Source: Nostoc sp. FACHB-973 (lineage in GTDB: Bacteria; Cyanobacteriota; Cyanobacteriia; Cyanobacteriales; Nostocaceae). Taken from it: a stretch of 64,000 nucleotides of DNA. Positions 1 through 9,500 of this stretch are shown piece by piece. Position 1 is the stretch's first letter, and the number at the start of each line of letters is the position of its first letter. The position numbers were made by a program, and so were the translations under genes. The stretch lies in the NCBI RefSeq assembly GCF_014698115.1, contig NZ_JACJSJ010000024.1, positions 31,581-95,580 on the forward strand, written 5' to 3'. The notes beneath the pieces are model-generated. The model ran no database searches and was not told the origin of the DNA. It was given only the letters and a program-made list of their open reading frames with translations.

Positions 1-631
1 CCTCTCTCCTTTGAGCAGTGAGGTTTAAACATAGGTATTACATCCAATTTGCTGGAGTTAGTTAGTAGTTTTCATATTTATGAAACTTCGGTTTTTACGG
101 TGAAATTAAAAATTAATATTTTTTTCATTTTTTGATGTGTCAGCAATTTTGCTGGCAGACATTACGATGATTGAAAATTTTTTATTCTCGTAATTACCTC
201 AGGTAAATAACACCGAATAAACTACAGCAATGCTTGATATACAAGTATAAAATATTCAGTATTTATACTGTTTTAAAAACATTCCGTAAAGAAGACATTA
301 GTTACTATAAATAGAGGTTTCAGAAATTGTAGTAATAAATAGAAAGTCTTAAGAGGAGATTAAAGTTGAGAGTTTTTTTTAAATTCAGCGTTAAAAATTG
401 TATAACAAGAAACATAAGTTAGCCGCAAGCATCATTAAAAAGTAAAAATCTCAAATTAAAAACAAAATTCCCTGAAATAAATTTATGGTCTGGGAAATAT
501 TGTTACTTCTTATTGATTGTGGTTTTTAAATTTTTACTTTTGCCTGATTCGGTAAATTTATTATTAGACAACAAGAGCAACAAGTTTTAGTAGTTTAATC
601 TCCTTAAGGTTGGAATCCTGTAAAAAAAGCA
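1..631. other. AT-rich non-coding stretch upstream of the diguanylate cyclase
   Basis: I see no convincing coding region, RNA gene or long repeat here. The stretch is strongly AT-rich with many short A/T runs, as expected of a long 5' leader or intergenic region. The promoter of the following cyclase should lie here, but no clear -35/-10 pair or regulator box stands out. Only the weak purine stretch AAGGTTGG lies at a plausible distance before the cyclase start. Confidence 0.6.
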
Positions 632-1657
632 ATGAATATTTCCATTTTGGTCTTTGGAAATAATAACTTTCGCAACACACTTCCAGATCAGTTACGTTAT
701 GCGATCGCCTTGAATGTAGAAGTTATGGATAATGTGAATCAGGCGGTATCGCACATTCAAATGACGCCCCCTGATATCATACTTGTGCAGGCTAGCCAGG
801 ATGGCAGTATGGAATTGTGCAGTTGGTTGAAAGACCAAACAAAGCTATCGTGGATATACTGTATTCTTTTTGAAGATCGTCCCCAACAGCTGACTGAGAG
901 AAAAAAGTATGGTTGGCACAGAGAATTAGAAATGACTGCTGCGGTATTAAAGCAAGGAGCTGATGCTTATATTTGGCATCTAATTGATGAAAAAACAGAG
1001 CATAGCTTGGAAGAATTGACCGCGAATCATGGGCTAATACTTGCCCAATTGACCGTTGGCTTGCGGAAAGCGCAAAAATACCGAGATTTGATTCGGACAA
1101 ATGATTTATTATCAACGATCGCCTTAGCCGATTCATTGACAGAATTAAATAATCGCCGTGCTTTAGAATGGGATTTACCCAGGCAAATTCAAAAAGCAAG
1201 AACTCAGAAAACTTCCCTGAGTTTGATTATTCTGGATGTAGATCATTTCAAAAAAGTTAACGACACTTATGGGCATTTAGTTGGCGATCGCCTTTTGCAG
1301 GTGTTGTGTCAGCGTCTAAAACAGAATCTGCGTTTTCAAGACACTGCATTTCGCTATGGAGGTGAAGAATTTGTGATTCTTCTGGCAAACACTACCGGTG
1401 AAGAAGCACTAATTGTAGCCCGTCGTCTCAATCGCGTAGTCAGCGACGAACCATTTCCACTCAATAATAAACTGACAATTAATATCACCATTAGCTTGGG
1501 TACAGCCTCTTTAGAAGCTGACGATGACGAACAAGGAAAAAGTCTGCTTGATCGTGCCGATCAATGTTTACTACAGGCTAAAACTACTGGGCGTAATCGG
1601 GTTATCGACTCCAAATACTTATCTCATGTCCGACATTTGAAGGCTGTATCTTCGTAA
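632..1657 (+). CDS. GGDEF diguanylate cyclase with degenerate receiver-like N-terminus
   Basis: This 341-residue protein probably makes cyclic di-GMP from two GTP in the cytoplasm. Residues about 1-130 have the alternating pattern of a receiver domain. The usual phospho-acceptor position (after PDIILV) is Gln rather than Asp, so it is likely a pseudo-receiver. A GGDEF domain follows (about 155-325), with an intact GGEEF active-site loop at 243-247. An RxxD motif (RFQD, 234-237) sits exactly five residues before it, matching the canonical inhibitory I-site, so an active, product-inhibited enzyme is expected. The Shine-Dalgarno sequence is weak. The gene stands alone and converges on the next gene across G-rich repeats. 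The signal it senses is not evident. Confidence 0.9.
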   Translation: MNISILVFGNNNFRNTLPDQLRYAIALNVEVMDNVNQAVSHIQMTPPDIILVQASQDGSMELCSWLKDQTKLSWIYCILFEDRPQQLTERKKYGWHRELEMTAAVLKQGADAYIWHLIDEKTEHSLEELTANHGLILAQLTVGLRKAQKYRDLIRTNDLLSTIALADSLTELNNRRALEWDLPRQIQKARTQKTSLSLIILDVDHFKKVNDTYGHLVGDRLLQVLCQRLKQNLRFQDTAFRYGGEEFVILLANTTGEEALIVARRLNRVVSDEPFPLNNKLTINITISLGTASLEADDDEQGKSLLDRADQCLLQAKTTGRNRVIDSKYLSHVRHLKAVSS

Positions 1658-1659
1658 AA

Positions 1660-1960
1660 GTGGGGAGTGGGGAGTAGGGAGTAGGGAATGGGGCATAGGG
1701 CATTGAAAGTGCTGTTAGCGGTAGCGAGGGCGTTTAGCCCTTACTGAGTGCTGAGTGAGGAGTTATTATTGGGAGCAACGCGATTTTGTGAGCAGGGGAG
1801 GCAAGGGGAGACAAAGAAATAAGTGTATTTCGGGCTATAGCGGTAGTAAAAAATACTAAAATTACCTCTTCACTCCCCCTGCTCCCCCTGCTTCCCCTGC
1901 TCCCCCTGCCTAAGAAAGCTCCACTCCCTACTCCCCACTCCCTACTCCCAACTTTTCCCG
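1660..1960. repeat. G-rich STRR-like repeats between convergent genes
   Basis: Runs of GGGGAGT/GGGAGTA heptamers occur at about 1662-1690, with their complements (CCCCTGCTCCCC, CTCCCTACTCCCC) at about 1870-1950. The two arms are roughly complementary, so a transcript could fold into a long hairpin between the two converging genes. Similar heptamer repeats are known from heterocystous cyanobacteria as STRR sequences. The distal arm is translated as the tail of the neighbouring minus-strand gene. A short inverted repeat, AAGGGCT/AGCCCTT-like, lies around 1725-1741. Confidence 0.7.
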
Positions 1961-2611
1961 ACAATCTTCTACGGAACTGCGTTCTCGCATGGCATTAACT
2001 AAAGCCTCGTAGCTAGACCAATTTTCTTGTAGTAGGGTTTTTGCTTGCAGGGCATGAAACCGCATTTTTTGTTGATAATTTGACTCAGAAAAACCTAAAA
2101 TTGTCAAGACTTTTATCAACTTATTTTTATCATCAGCTCCACCCTCAGCATTATTAAAAACTAGGGTTTCCGCAGCAATACCCGCCATCCAAACAGTGGA
2201 GTAGCGGTCAAGCATTTGGGCACTGATTTTACCTACTTCTAGTTGAGATGCTAATTGACTATCATCAAAGGTAACGCCGCCTTGCCCACCTTGCCCTTGC
2301 TTCCAGGCTTCCCAAGCACTGAGGGTGTAGCCGGTAACAGGAATACCCAACAGGTGAGCAACTAAAAAATGTCCTGCTTCGTGGTGAATAATGCGATCGC
2401 GGTGTTCACTTGAAAAACCAGCAATCCAGTCTAAAAAGATTGTACCGCCCTTGCCCTGTAAGCTAAAACTGTCAAAAGTCGCTATTCCCAAGATAGCGAA
2501 GGTAGCAAGCGCCGGTACTGCGGGCGATAAGTTGAAGAATGGCCCCAGCAGTACCGATAGCGTCATGAGAAAGATAGATATTGCAACTAAATTTAGGCTA
2601 GTCTGGCTCAT
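1928..2611 (-). CDS. Small membrane protein with HEAGH zinc-protease-like motif
   Basis: This 227-residue protein has two predicted hydrophobic segments near the N-terminus (about residues 8-28 and 32-52). A soluble part follows that carries HHEAGHFLVAHLLG at about residue 76. HExxH is the zinc-binding signature of M41 (FtsH-type) and related peptidases. No AAA+ ATPase domain is present, so it is not FtsH. It fits the cyanobacterial family of short FtsH-protease-like membrane proteins often labelled ATP-dependent Zn protease. A short Gly/Gln-rich insert (GQGGQGG) lies at about 110. The last residues (LGVGSGE) and the stop codon come from the G-rich repeat next door, so the original C-terminus has probably been replaced. 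Proteolytic activity is inferred only from the motif. Confidence 0.75.
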   Translation of the reverse strand: MSQTSLNLVAISIFLMTLSVLLGPFFNLSPAVPALATFAILGIATFDSFSLQGKGGTIFLDWIAGFSSEHRDRIIHHEAGHFLVAHLLGIPVTGYTLSAWEAWKQGQGGQGGVTFDDSQLASQLEVGKISAQMLDRYSTVWMAGIAAETLVFNNAEGGADDKNKLIKVLTILGFSESNYQQKMRFHALQAKTLLQENWSSYEALVNAMRERSSVEDCREKLGVGSGE

Positions 2612-3329
2612 TGAGAGTTTTGTGAGAATCTGCTTAATCTTTCTTCATTATCACCCGATGTCTACCACAGGCTACAGCTTCGCTCTGGGATTGGGGACTG
2701 GGGACTGGGGATTGGGGACTGGGGACTGGGTAAGTTTTCCAAAATTTGCCGATGCTTACTTAAAGCCTCAAACATTATTTTGAAGCTTCATACCCAATCC
2801 CCAGTCCCTTTTACAAATCCCTTGACGATGTAATTTTTCAGATAGGGATTTGACTATAAGTGAAGAATTTTTACAAAAGTAGATACTCTGCATAAAAACA
2901 ATCAATAATTCTGATTCCTGATTAGTAGTTTAAAACTATAGATTTTGCAGTTTGCGGACAGGTCTTAATGAATACTGTTAATTATGTAAGAATTCATAGC
3001 TCATAATTCCAGAAACTTTGATATACAAACTTAATAATTCCAACAAAATTATTAAGTTATATTTCCCACTCATTCTGACTCCTGAATTCTGAATTCTGAG
3101 TTCTGAATTTTGAATTCTTACATTTTTATTAATTTTCAGTGTTACTTCAAAGTTGTATCAGATGATTTACCACATAATTGACATTTAAAAGTACTCACAC
3201 GATTAGATTACTTTTAAAGGTCAATAGCAGTTTATCAAATTCAATAACAAGCTTGCTGAGTAAGTTAACTAGACTTTAGCTAGTTAACTTACTTGCTATT
3301 CTTCTTACTTTCAACTGGGATAAACATTT
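2612..3329. other. Intergenic region with STRR repeats and EcoRI-like GAATTC runs
   Basis: This 718-bp gap lies between divergent genes. It contains STRR-type heptamers (GGGGACTG/GGGGATTG) at about 2690-2728 and a short complementary CCCCAGTCCC patch at about 2800. A run of TTCTGAATTCTGA-type repeats sits at about 3080-3120. The rest is AT-rich. The promoter of the lipoxygenase must lie in the distal part, which also contains a perfect hairpin annotated separately. Confidence 0.6.
3259..3293 (+). promoter_or_regulatory. Perfect 14-bp inverted repeat before the lipoxygenase gene
   Basis: AGTAAGTTAACTAG is followed by a 7-nt loop and then CTAGTTAACTTACT, a perfect 14-bp dyad ending 36 bp before the lipoxygenase ATG. 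It has no U-run after it, so it does not look like a terminator. It could be an operator for a dimeric regulator or an mRNA leader hairpin controlling lipoxygenase expression. The function is inference; the symmetry is directly visible. Confidence 0.55.
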
Positions 3330-4973
3330 ATGAAACCATACCTTCCTCAAAATGATCCTAACCCGACACAACGCAAATCTTCGTTAGAGCGGAAACAAGG
3401 AGAGTATGAATTTGATCACGACTTTTTACCGCCGATCGCAATGCTCAAAGATGTACCTGCTGTCGAAAATTTTTCTACCAGGTATATTGCTGAACGTACA
3501 GTAGAGACAGCAGAGCTTCCTATCAATATGTTGGCTGTTAAAACCCGTGCTTTATGGGACCCTTTAGATGAATTACAAGACTATGAAGACTATTTTCCAG
3601 TCTTGCCTAAACCTAATGTCATCAAAACATACCAAACAGATGACTCTTTTTGTGAACAACGGCTGTGTGGCGCGAATCCTGTGGCTTTACAGCAAATTAA
3701 AGAGATGCCGTTGGGGTTTGAGTTTACCATCGAAGAACTGCAAGAAAAATTTGGCGAATCTATCAATTTGGTAGAAAAACTTGCGAATGGGAATTTATAT
3801 ATAACTGATTACAGACCGCTTTCATTTGTTAAAGGTGGTACTTACGAAAGAGGTAAAAAGTATTTACCAACACCCCTAGCTTTTTTCTGTTGGCGTAGTT
3901 CTGGTTTTAGCGATCGCGGTCAACTCGTACCTATTGCCATTCAACTCAATCCCGCAGTTGGCAGACAAAGCCAATTAATCACACCTTTTGACGATCCTTT
4001 AACTTGGTTTCATGCCAAACTTTGTGTTCAAATTGCTGATGCTAACCATCATGAAATGAGTAGTCATCTTTGTCGAACTCACTTTGTCATGGAACCTTTC
4101 GCCATTGTCACAGCCCGTCAATTAGCTGATAATCATCCCCTTAATTTGTTACTAAAACCCCACTTTCGTTTCATGTTGGCTAATAATGACTTGGGTCGTA
4201 AACGCCTAGTTAATAGGGGCGGGCCTGTTGACGAATTGCTAGCTGGAACTCTGCAAGAATCATTACAAATTGTGGTCAATGCCTATCAAGAATGGAGCTT
4301 AGATCAATTTGCTTTACCCACTGAAATCAAAAATCGTGGTATGGGCGATCCTGACAACTTACCTCACTATCCCTATCGAGACGATGGGATGCTATTGTGG
4401 AATGCCATTAAAAAGTTTGTGTCTGAATACTTGAATTTATACTACAAAACTCCCCAAGATTTGACAGCAGACTTAGAATTGCAAGCTTGGGCGCAGGAAT
4501 TAGTTTCCCAATCAGGCGGACGAGTTAAAGGTGTTCCTTCGCGCATTGAAAAATTAGAACAATTAGTTGACATTGCGACTGCGGTAATTTTCACCTGTGG
4601 CCCACAACACGCTGCTGTTAACTACCCACAATATGAATATATGACCTTCATGCCGAATATGCCCCTTGCTGCTTATAAACAAATGACACCAGAAGGCACT
4701 ATTCCTGACCGCAAAAGCTTATTATCATTTCTGCCACCGTCGAAGCAAACTGCTGACCAATTGTCAATTTTATTCATCCTGTCAGCTTACCGTTATGACA
4801 GATTAGGTTACTATGACGATAAGTTCGCAGACCCAAAAGTTCAGGATGTTTTAGTTAAATTTCAACAGGATTTAAACGATGTAGAGCGTAAAATTGAGTT
4901 GAACAATAAGAGTCGTTTAATAAAGTATAACTACCTCAAACCAAGGCTTGTTACCAATAGTATCAGCATCTAA
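3330..4973 (+). CDS. Cyanobacterial lipoxygenase
   Basis: This 547-residue non-haem iron dioxygenase would insert O2 into polyunsaturated fatty acids to give hydroperoxides. It is a lipoxygenase catalytic domain without the N-terminal PLAT domain of the plant and animal enzymes. The iron ligands line up with the family: His241 and His246 (HEMSSH, followed by LCRTH and EPFAI), His427 and Asn431 (QHAAVN), and the C-terminal Ile547. The conserved HPL...LLKPHFRF segment is also present. All catalytic ligands are intact, so activity is likely. Regiospecificity cannot be read from sequence alone. It is the first of four plus-strand genes (hydroxylase, NRPS, exporter follow) and has a strong hairpin in its leader. 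No signal peptide is seen. Confidence 0.95.
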   Translation: MKPYLPQNDPNPTQRKSSLERKQGEYEFDHDFLPPIAMLKDVPAVENFSTRYIAERTVETAELPINMLAVKTRALWDPLDELQDYEDYFPVLPKPNVIKTYQTDDSFCEQRLCGANPVALQQIKEMPLGFEFTIEELQEKFGESINLVEKLANGNLYITDYRPLSFVKGGTYERGKKYLPTPLAFFCWRSSGFSDRGQLVPIAIQLNPAVGRQSQLITPFDDPLTWFHAKLCVQIADANHHEMSSHLCRTHFVMEPFAIVTARQLADNHPLNLLLKPHFRFMLANNDLGRKRLVNRGGPVDELLAGTLQESLQIVVNAYQEWSLDQFALPTEIKNRGMGDPDNLPHYPYRDDGMLLWNAIKKFVSEYLNLYYKTPQDLTADLELQAWAQELVSQSGGRVKGVPSRIEKLEQLVDIATAVIFTCGPQHAAVNYPQYEYMTFMPNMPLAAYKQMTPEGTIPDRKSLLSFLPPSKQTADQLSILFILSAYRYDRLGYYDDKFADPKVQDVLVKFQQDLNDVERKIELNNKSRLIKYNYLKPRLVTNSISI

Positions 4974-5438
4974 TTTCATCAAATTTCAGTTTCTTCAACA
5001 TCTGCAAAAATAGCTACGCAAAGGCTTTGACATTTTTTGCAGATGTTTTGTTTGGTAAGCTGTTATATCATGTCCGGGTAATTAGTTATGATTCGCATAG
5101 TCATTGCACCCCACCCCTCCCCCGAACTCACGGGCTACGGTGTATACACAAGCCTTCTATAGTGGCCCCACAGCCTTTTGATCCCCCCAACCCCCCGATA
5201 AATTGGCAGGGTGGTTTCATACAAGCAGAGAAAAACTAAAACTGCGTTTCAAAGCCTCTCTCCCCGTGGGGGAGAGGTTTGGAGAGGGGTAAAAAGCTAG
5301 GGTTTGTTGACTCTCTAGCTAATATGCTGTAAATTAATTTTTGATTACACAGGGAATTAATAATAAAAATTCAACACTCAAAAGTTAAAGTTATAAATTG
5401 TCTCTAGGTCAAATTTTTGTAATTAATCAAATAATGTA
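4974..5438. other. Intergenic region with GC-rich palindromic repeat
   Basis: This gap contains patchwork repeats common in cyanobacterial genomes: C-rich runs (about 5105-5215) and a CCTCTCTCCCC/GGGGGAGAGG hairpin at 5255-5277 that also resembles a terminator for the lipoxygenase transcript. The remainder is AT-rich leader for the next gene. The break of 465 bp with a possible terminator argues that the hydroxylase has its own promoter. Confidence 0.5.
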
Positions 5439-6401
5439 ATGATGGAAATAGTAAATAGTATTTTGTATCCATTTCAACTACCATTTTTGGCATCATCTCG
5501 AATTTATTGGTTATATCTGCTTTCAACTATTTTACTAGCGACAATACTATATATACTTCGTTTACCCAATCGGGATAAGGATAAAAATTTCCTAGAATAC
5601 CTTTTACCTAAAGAAGTTTATCTACATCCTTCATCTATTACTCAATACAAATACTTTTTTTTAATTTCATTGTTCGAGATATTTTTCGTAGTGCCAACAA
5701 CGCTATTTTTAGTAAAACTTACCGATATAACTTGCCAAAGTTTGATACAAATTACAGGCATTACTACACCTTTTGCTGTCACGAGTCCCCAATTATGGCA
5801 GCAGATCGTATTCAGCATTTTTTTAGCATTATTAGGTGACTTTGCTAATTTTTTCTACCATTATCTGGCTCATAAAATTCCTATTTTGTGGGAATTCCAT
5901 AAAGTACATCATTCAGCCGAAGTCATCACACCATTGACGGTATATCGTATTCATCCATTTGAAATGTTTTTCGGCACAATAACGATTGTTACAGTCACTA
6001 GTTTCGGAGCAGGCATTTGGATTTACTTGTTTGGAAACGGGGTGAAAGAGCTATTAATTTATGGAGTCAGCTTTGAGATTTTTATCTTTTATTTAGCAGG
6101 ATATAACTTGCGTCATTCTCATATCTGGTTAGCTTATTCTCAGTGGATCAGCCATATTTTCATCAGTCCAGCACAACACCAAATTCATCATAGTGTAGAC
6201 CCCAAACATTATGATAAAAACTTTGGTTATATTTTCGCATTTTGGGACTTTATGTTTGGCTGTTTATACGTGCCAAGTAACTATGAAAAACTGAGCTTTG
6301 GTTTATCAGATGGAGAATCAAATTTGTTTAATAGTGTCACTAATATATTTTTACAGCCTTTGAGAGCAATTAGACAGAGAATCAGCAAAAATTCAGTCTG
6401 A
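5439..6401 (+). CDS. Sterol desaturase / fatty acid hydroxylase family membrane protein
   Basis: This 320-residue integral membrane di-iron protein has about four to five hydrophobic segments. The histidine clusters of the fatty-acid-hydroxylase superfamily are present: HYLAHK and HKVHHS (about 146-163), and later HQIHHSVDP with further His residues (about 245-260). The family uses O2 to hydroxylate or desaturate lipids, sterols or carotenoids; the substrate here is unknown. Its position between a lipoxygenase and an NRPS suggests, but does not show, that it modifies a lipid or a peptide product. It ends 104 bp before the NRPS start, so cotranscription with the NRPS and transporter is plausible. 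Confidence 0.85.
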   Translation: MMEIVNSILYPFQLPFLASSRIYWLYLLSTILLATILYILRLPNRDKDKNFLEYLLPKEVYLHPSSITQYKYFFLISLFEIFFVVPTTLFLVKLTDITCQSLIQITGITTPFAVTSPQLWQQIVFSIFLALLGDFANFFYHYLAHKIPILWEFHKVHHSAEVITPLTVYRIHPFEMFFGTITIVTVTSFGAGIWIYLFGNGVKELLIYGVSFEIFIFYLAGYNLRHSHIWLAYSQWISHIFISPAQHQIHHSVDPKHYDKNFGYIFAFWDFMFGCLYVPSNYEKLSFGLSDGESNLFNSVTNIFLQPLRAIRQRISKNSV

Positions 6402-6505
6402 TTTAAATGCATGGATTCCACCTATTAGTGGGATTTTGTAAAAAAGTAGTGCAAAACACAGCTAAAATGCACTTATAAAATTCAGATATAACAACAACAA
6501 CGGAA

Positions 6506-9500
6506 ATGAAATATTCTCAAAACAAGTGTATTCATCAGGTGTTTGCAGAGCAGGTAGAAAAAACACCTGATGCAGTAGCAGTCGTATTTGAAAACCAGCA
6601 ATTGACCTACAGGGAATTGAATGCAAAAGCTAATCAACTGGCACATCACTTGCAAGCGATGGGGGTCGGCTCAGAGGTATTGGTGGGTCTATGCGTAGAG
6701 CGCTCTATTGAAGTAATTATCGGAATTCTTGGTATCCTCAAAGCGGGTGGAGCTTACGTTCCTTTAGACCCTGCTTATCCCCAAGAACGTCTGGCATTTA
6801 TGTTAGAGGATACTAACTTAAAAGTGGTTTTAACAAAGACAGAGTGGATAGAGATACTACCTGTTATTACCGCTTCAGTGATTCTTCTTGATGCAGACTG
6901 GCAGAAAATTGAGCAACAAAGCCAAGAGAATCCAGTGTGTAATGTAACGCCGGAAAATCTCGCTTACTTAATATATACTTCTGGCTCTACTGGCAAGCCA
7001 AAAGGAGTGCAAATGCCCCACGTCAGTGTTGGATATTATTTGCAAGCGATCGCTAAAATAATACCAGTCAATACCAACGATATTTATCTCCACACAGCAT
7101 CTTTCTCTTTTACTGCCTCAGTCAGACAATTATTCTTACCTTTATCCCAAGGTGCTACAAATATCATTGCCACCCGCGAACAAACTAGAACTCCCCTGAG
7201 CCTATTTGAATTAATCCAAACACAGGGTGTCACTATCTCTGATGGTGTACCTTCCGTGTGGCGTTATGGACTGATGGCTTTAGAAAGTTTAGATGTAAAA
7301 TATACTGAAGCACTGAGCAAATCAAAATTAAGATTAATAGTATTTGGTGGCGAATTACTACCCTATCAATTAATTAAAAAGTTACGTAACTTCTTTAAAA
7401 TACCACCTCAATTTGTTAATATTTTAGGTCAAACAGAAACTATTGGACATGGTTTTTATGTCATTCCAGAGGATTGCAAGCAGGAAGAGGGATATGTCCC
7501 AGTCGGTCATCCTTTAGAAAACATTCAGCAAGTTTATTTACTCAATTCGCATCTTGAACCAGTTAAAATTGGTGAGTCTGGTGAAGTATATGTTGCAGGT
7601 TCTACCTTAGCTCGTGACTATCTAAACCGAACTCAAGCCAATGCAGAAAAATTTATCTCTAATCCCTTTAATCCACAACAGCGACTTTTCAAAACTGGTG
7701 ATGTAGCTCGCTACTCAAGCAATGGTACTCTAGAAATTCTTGGTCGGATCGACTTTCAGGTAAATATTCGGGGGATGCGAGTTGAACTGGAAGAAATCGA
7801 ATCAGTATTGAAACTTCATCCCAGTGTCCGAGAAGGTATAATCACCGCAAGAGAAGATATACCAGGAGACCTGCGTCTAGTAGCCTATATTGTAGCTAAC
7901 AATCAAGCCTTTGATTGGGGAGAAATCCGCAGCTTTCTAGAGCAGAAACTACCAGATTATATGGTTCCTAATGCCTTCGTGCTGATGGAGAAACTGCCAG
8001 TATTACCCAACGGCAAATTAGACCGCCACAGCTTACCTGCACCAAATATATCTGCTGATATTCGTAACTTTGTTGCACCTCGTACCCCTATAGAACAACT
8101 TATAGCAACTATTTGGGCGGAAGTTTTAGGATTACAAAAAGTAGGCATTTATGATAATTTTTTGGAATTGGGGGGACATTCGCTGCTCGCCAGTTTAGTT
8201 ATATCTAGATTACGTGAAAGCTTATCTGTGGAATTATCTGTGGGTGCGCTATTTGAATCACCTACTGTAGCCAGTTTAAGCGAACAAATTGCAACTTCTC
8301 ACCATCAAAAGCAGCAAACTAATCCCCTACCAGCATTACAGCCAGTTTCCCGTTCTCTGGAATTACCTTTATCTTTGACTCAGCAGCGATTTTGGTTTAT
8401 AGACCAAATGGAAGGAGCAAATGCTGCTTACAATATTGCTAGGGCATTGCGGCTAGTAGGTAGGCTGAATTTAACAACACTCCAACAAGCAATAAAGTCA
8501 ATTATTCAACGCCATGAAACGCTGCGTACTTCCTTTGGCATAGTAGATGGTAAACCAGTGCAATTTATTGCTGCAACTGTACCATTTACTTTACCCTTAG
8601 TAGACTTACAAGAATTACCAGAAGTTGAGCGATTGGCTGAATTACAAAAATTAATTACCGCAGAATATACACAACCTTTTGCTTTAAGCACAACATCTTT
8701 ATTAAGAGTCAAACTCATTCGTCTAGAGTCAGATTCTCACATCCTGCTAGTGACGATGCACCATATCATCTCTGATGCTTGGTCTGTGGGAATTTTCTTG
8801 AAAGAATTGTCTAATTTCTATGCAGCTTCTCCCTTACCAGAATTGCTTATCCAGTATGTAGATTATACTTATTGGCAACGTCAGTGGCTGCAAAACGATG
8901 CGATCGCCACTCAGCTAAACTACTGGAAACAACAGTTAGCAGATGCTCCACCCTTAATAGAATTACCAACAGACCGATCGCACTCTGCTATCCAGACATT
9001 TCGTAGCAGCATCGAGAGGTTTAAGTTGGGTGATGACCTGACTAGCAAACTGAAAACCCTAAGTCAGAAGTCAGGTGCTTCCCTATTTATGACTCTCCAA
9101 GCGGCTTTTGTGACGTTGCTTTCTCGCTACACTGGTCAGGAAGATATTGTCATCGGCTCTCCCATTACTAACCGCAACCATCCAGCCCTTGAGCCATTAA
9201 TTGGTTTTTTTGTCAACACTCTGGTTTTACGCACCCGCTTAAAAAACAACCCTACATTTCGAGAACTTCTAACCCAGGTACGACAGGTTGCTCTTGATGC
9301 TTACGCTCACCAAGATGTACCTTTTAATCGACTGGTTGAATTTCTCCAACCACAACGTCACCTCAGCCACAGCCCTCTGTTCCAGGTGATGTTTGTATTG
9401 CAAAATTCCCCAGTGGAAAAACTGGAATTGCCAGGTTTGAGTGTAACGCAGATCGAATTAGACAGACCGACCGCAGGCGCGACTTTTGATTTAACCCTGT

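Noticed and set aside
1734..1964. Possible 76-residue gene on the minus strand
   Set aside because: The frame is made of G-rich heptamer repeats and overlaps the real HEAGH gene end; the composition (GSRGSRGS) is repeat-derived.
2391..2783. 130-residue plus-strand frame
   Set aside because: It overlaps the 5' half of the HEAGH gene in antisense and ends in an STRR tract.
5027..5239. 70-residue frame after the lipoxygenase
   Set aside because: It crosses C-rich dispersed repeats; codon pattern and composition (PPLPRTHG, PPNPPINW) are repeat-derived.
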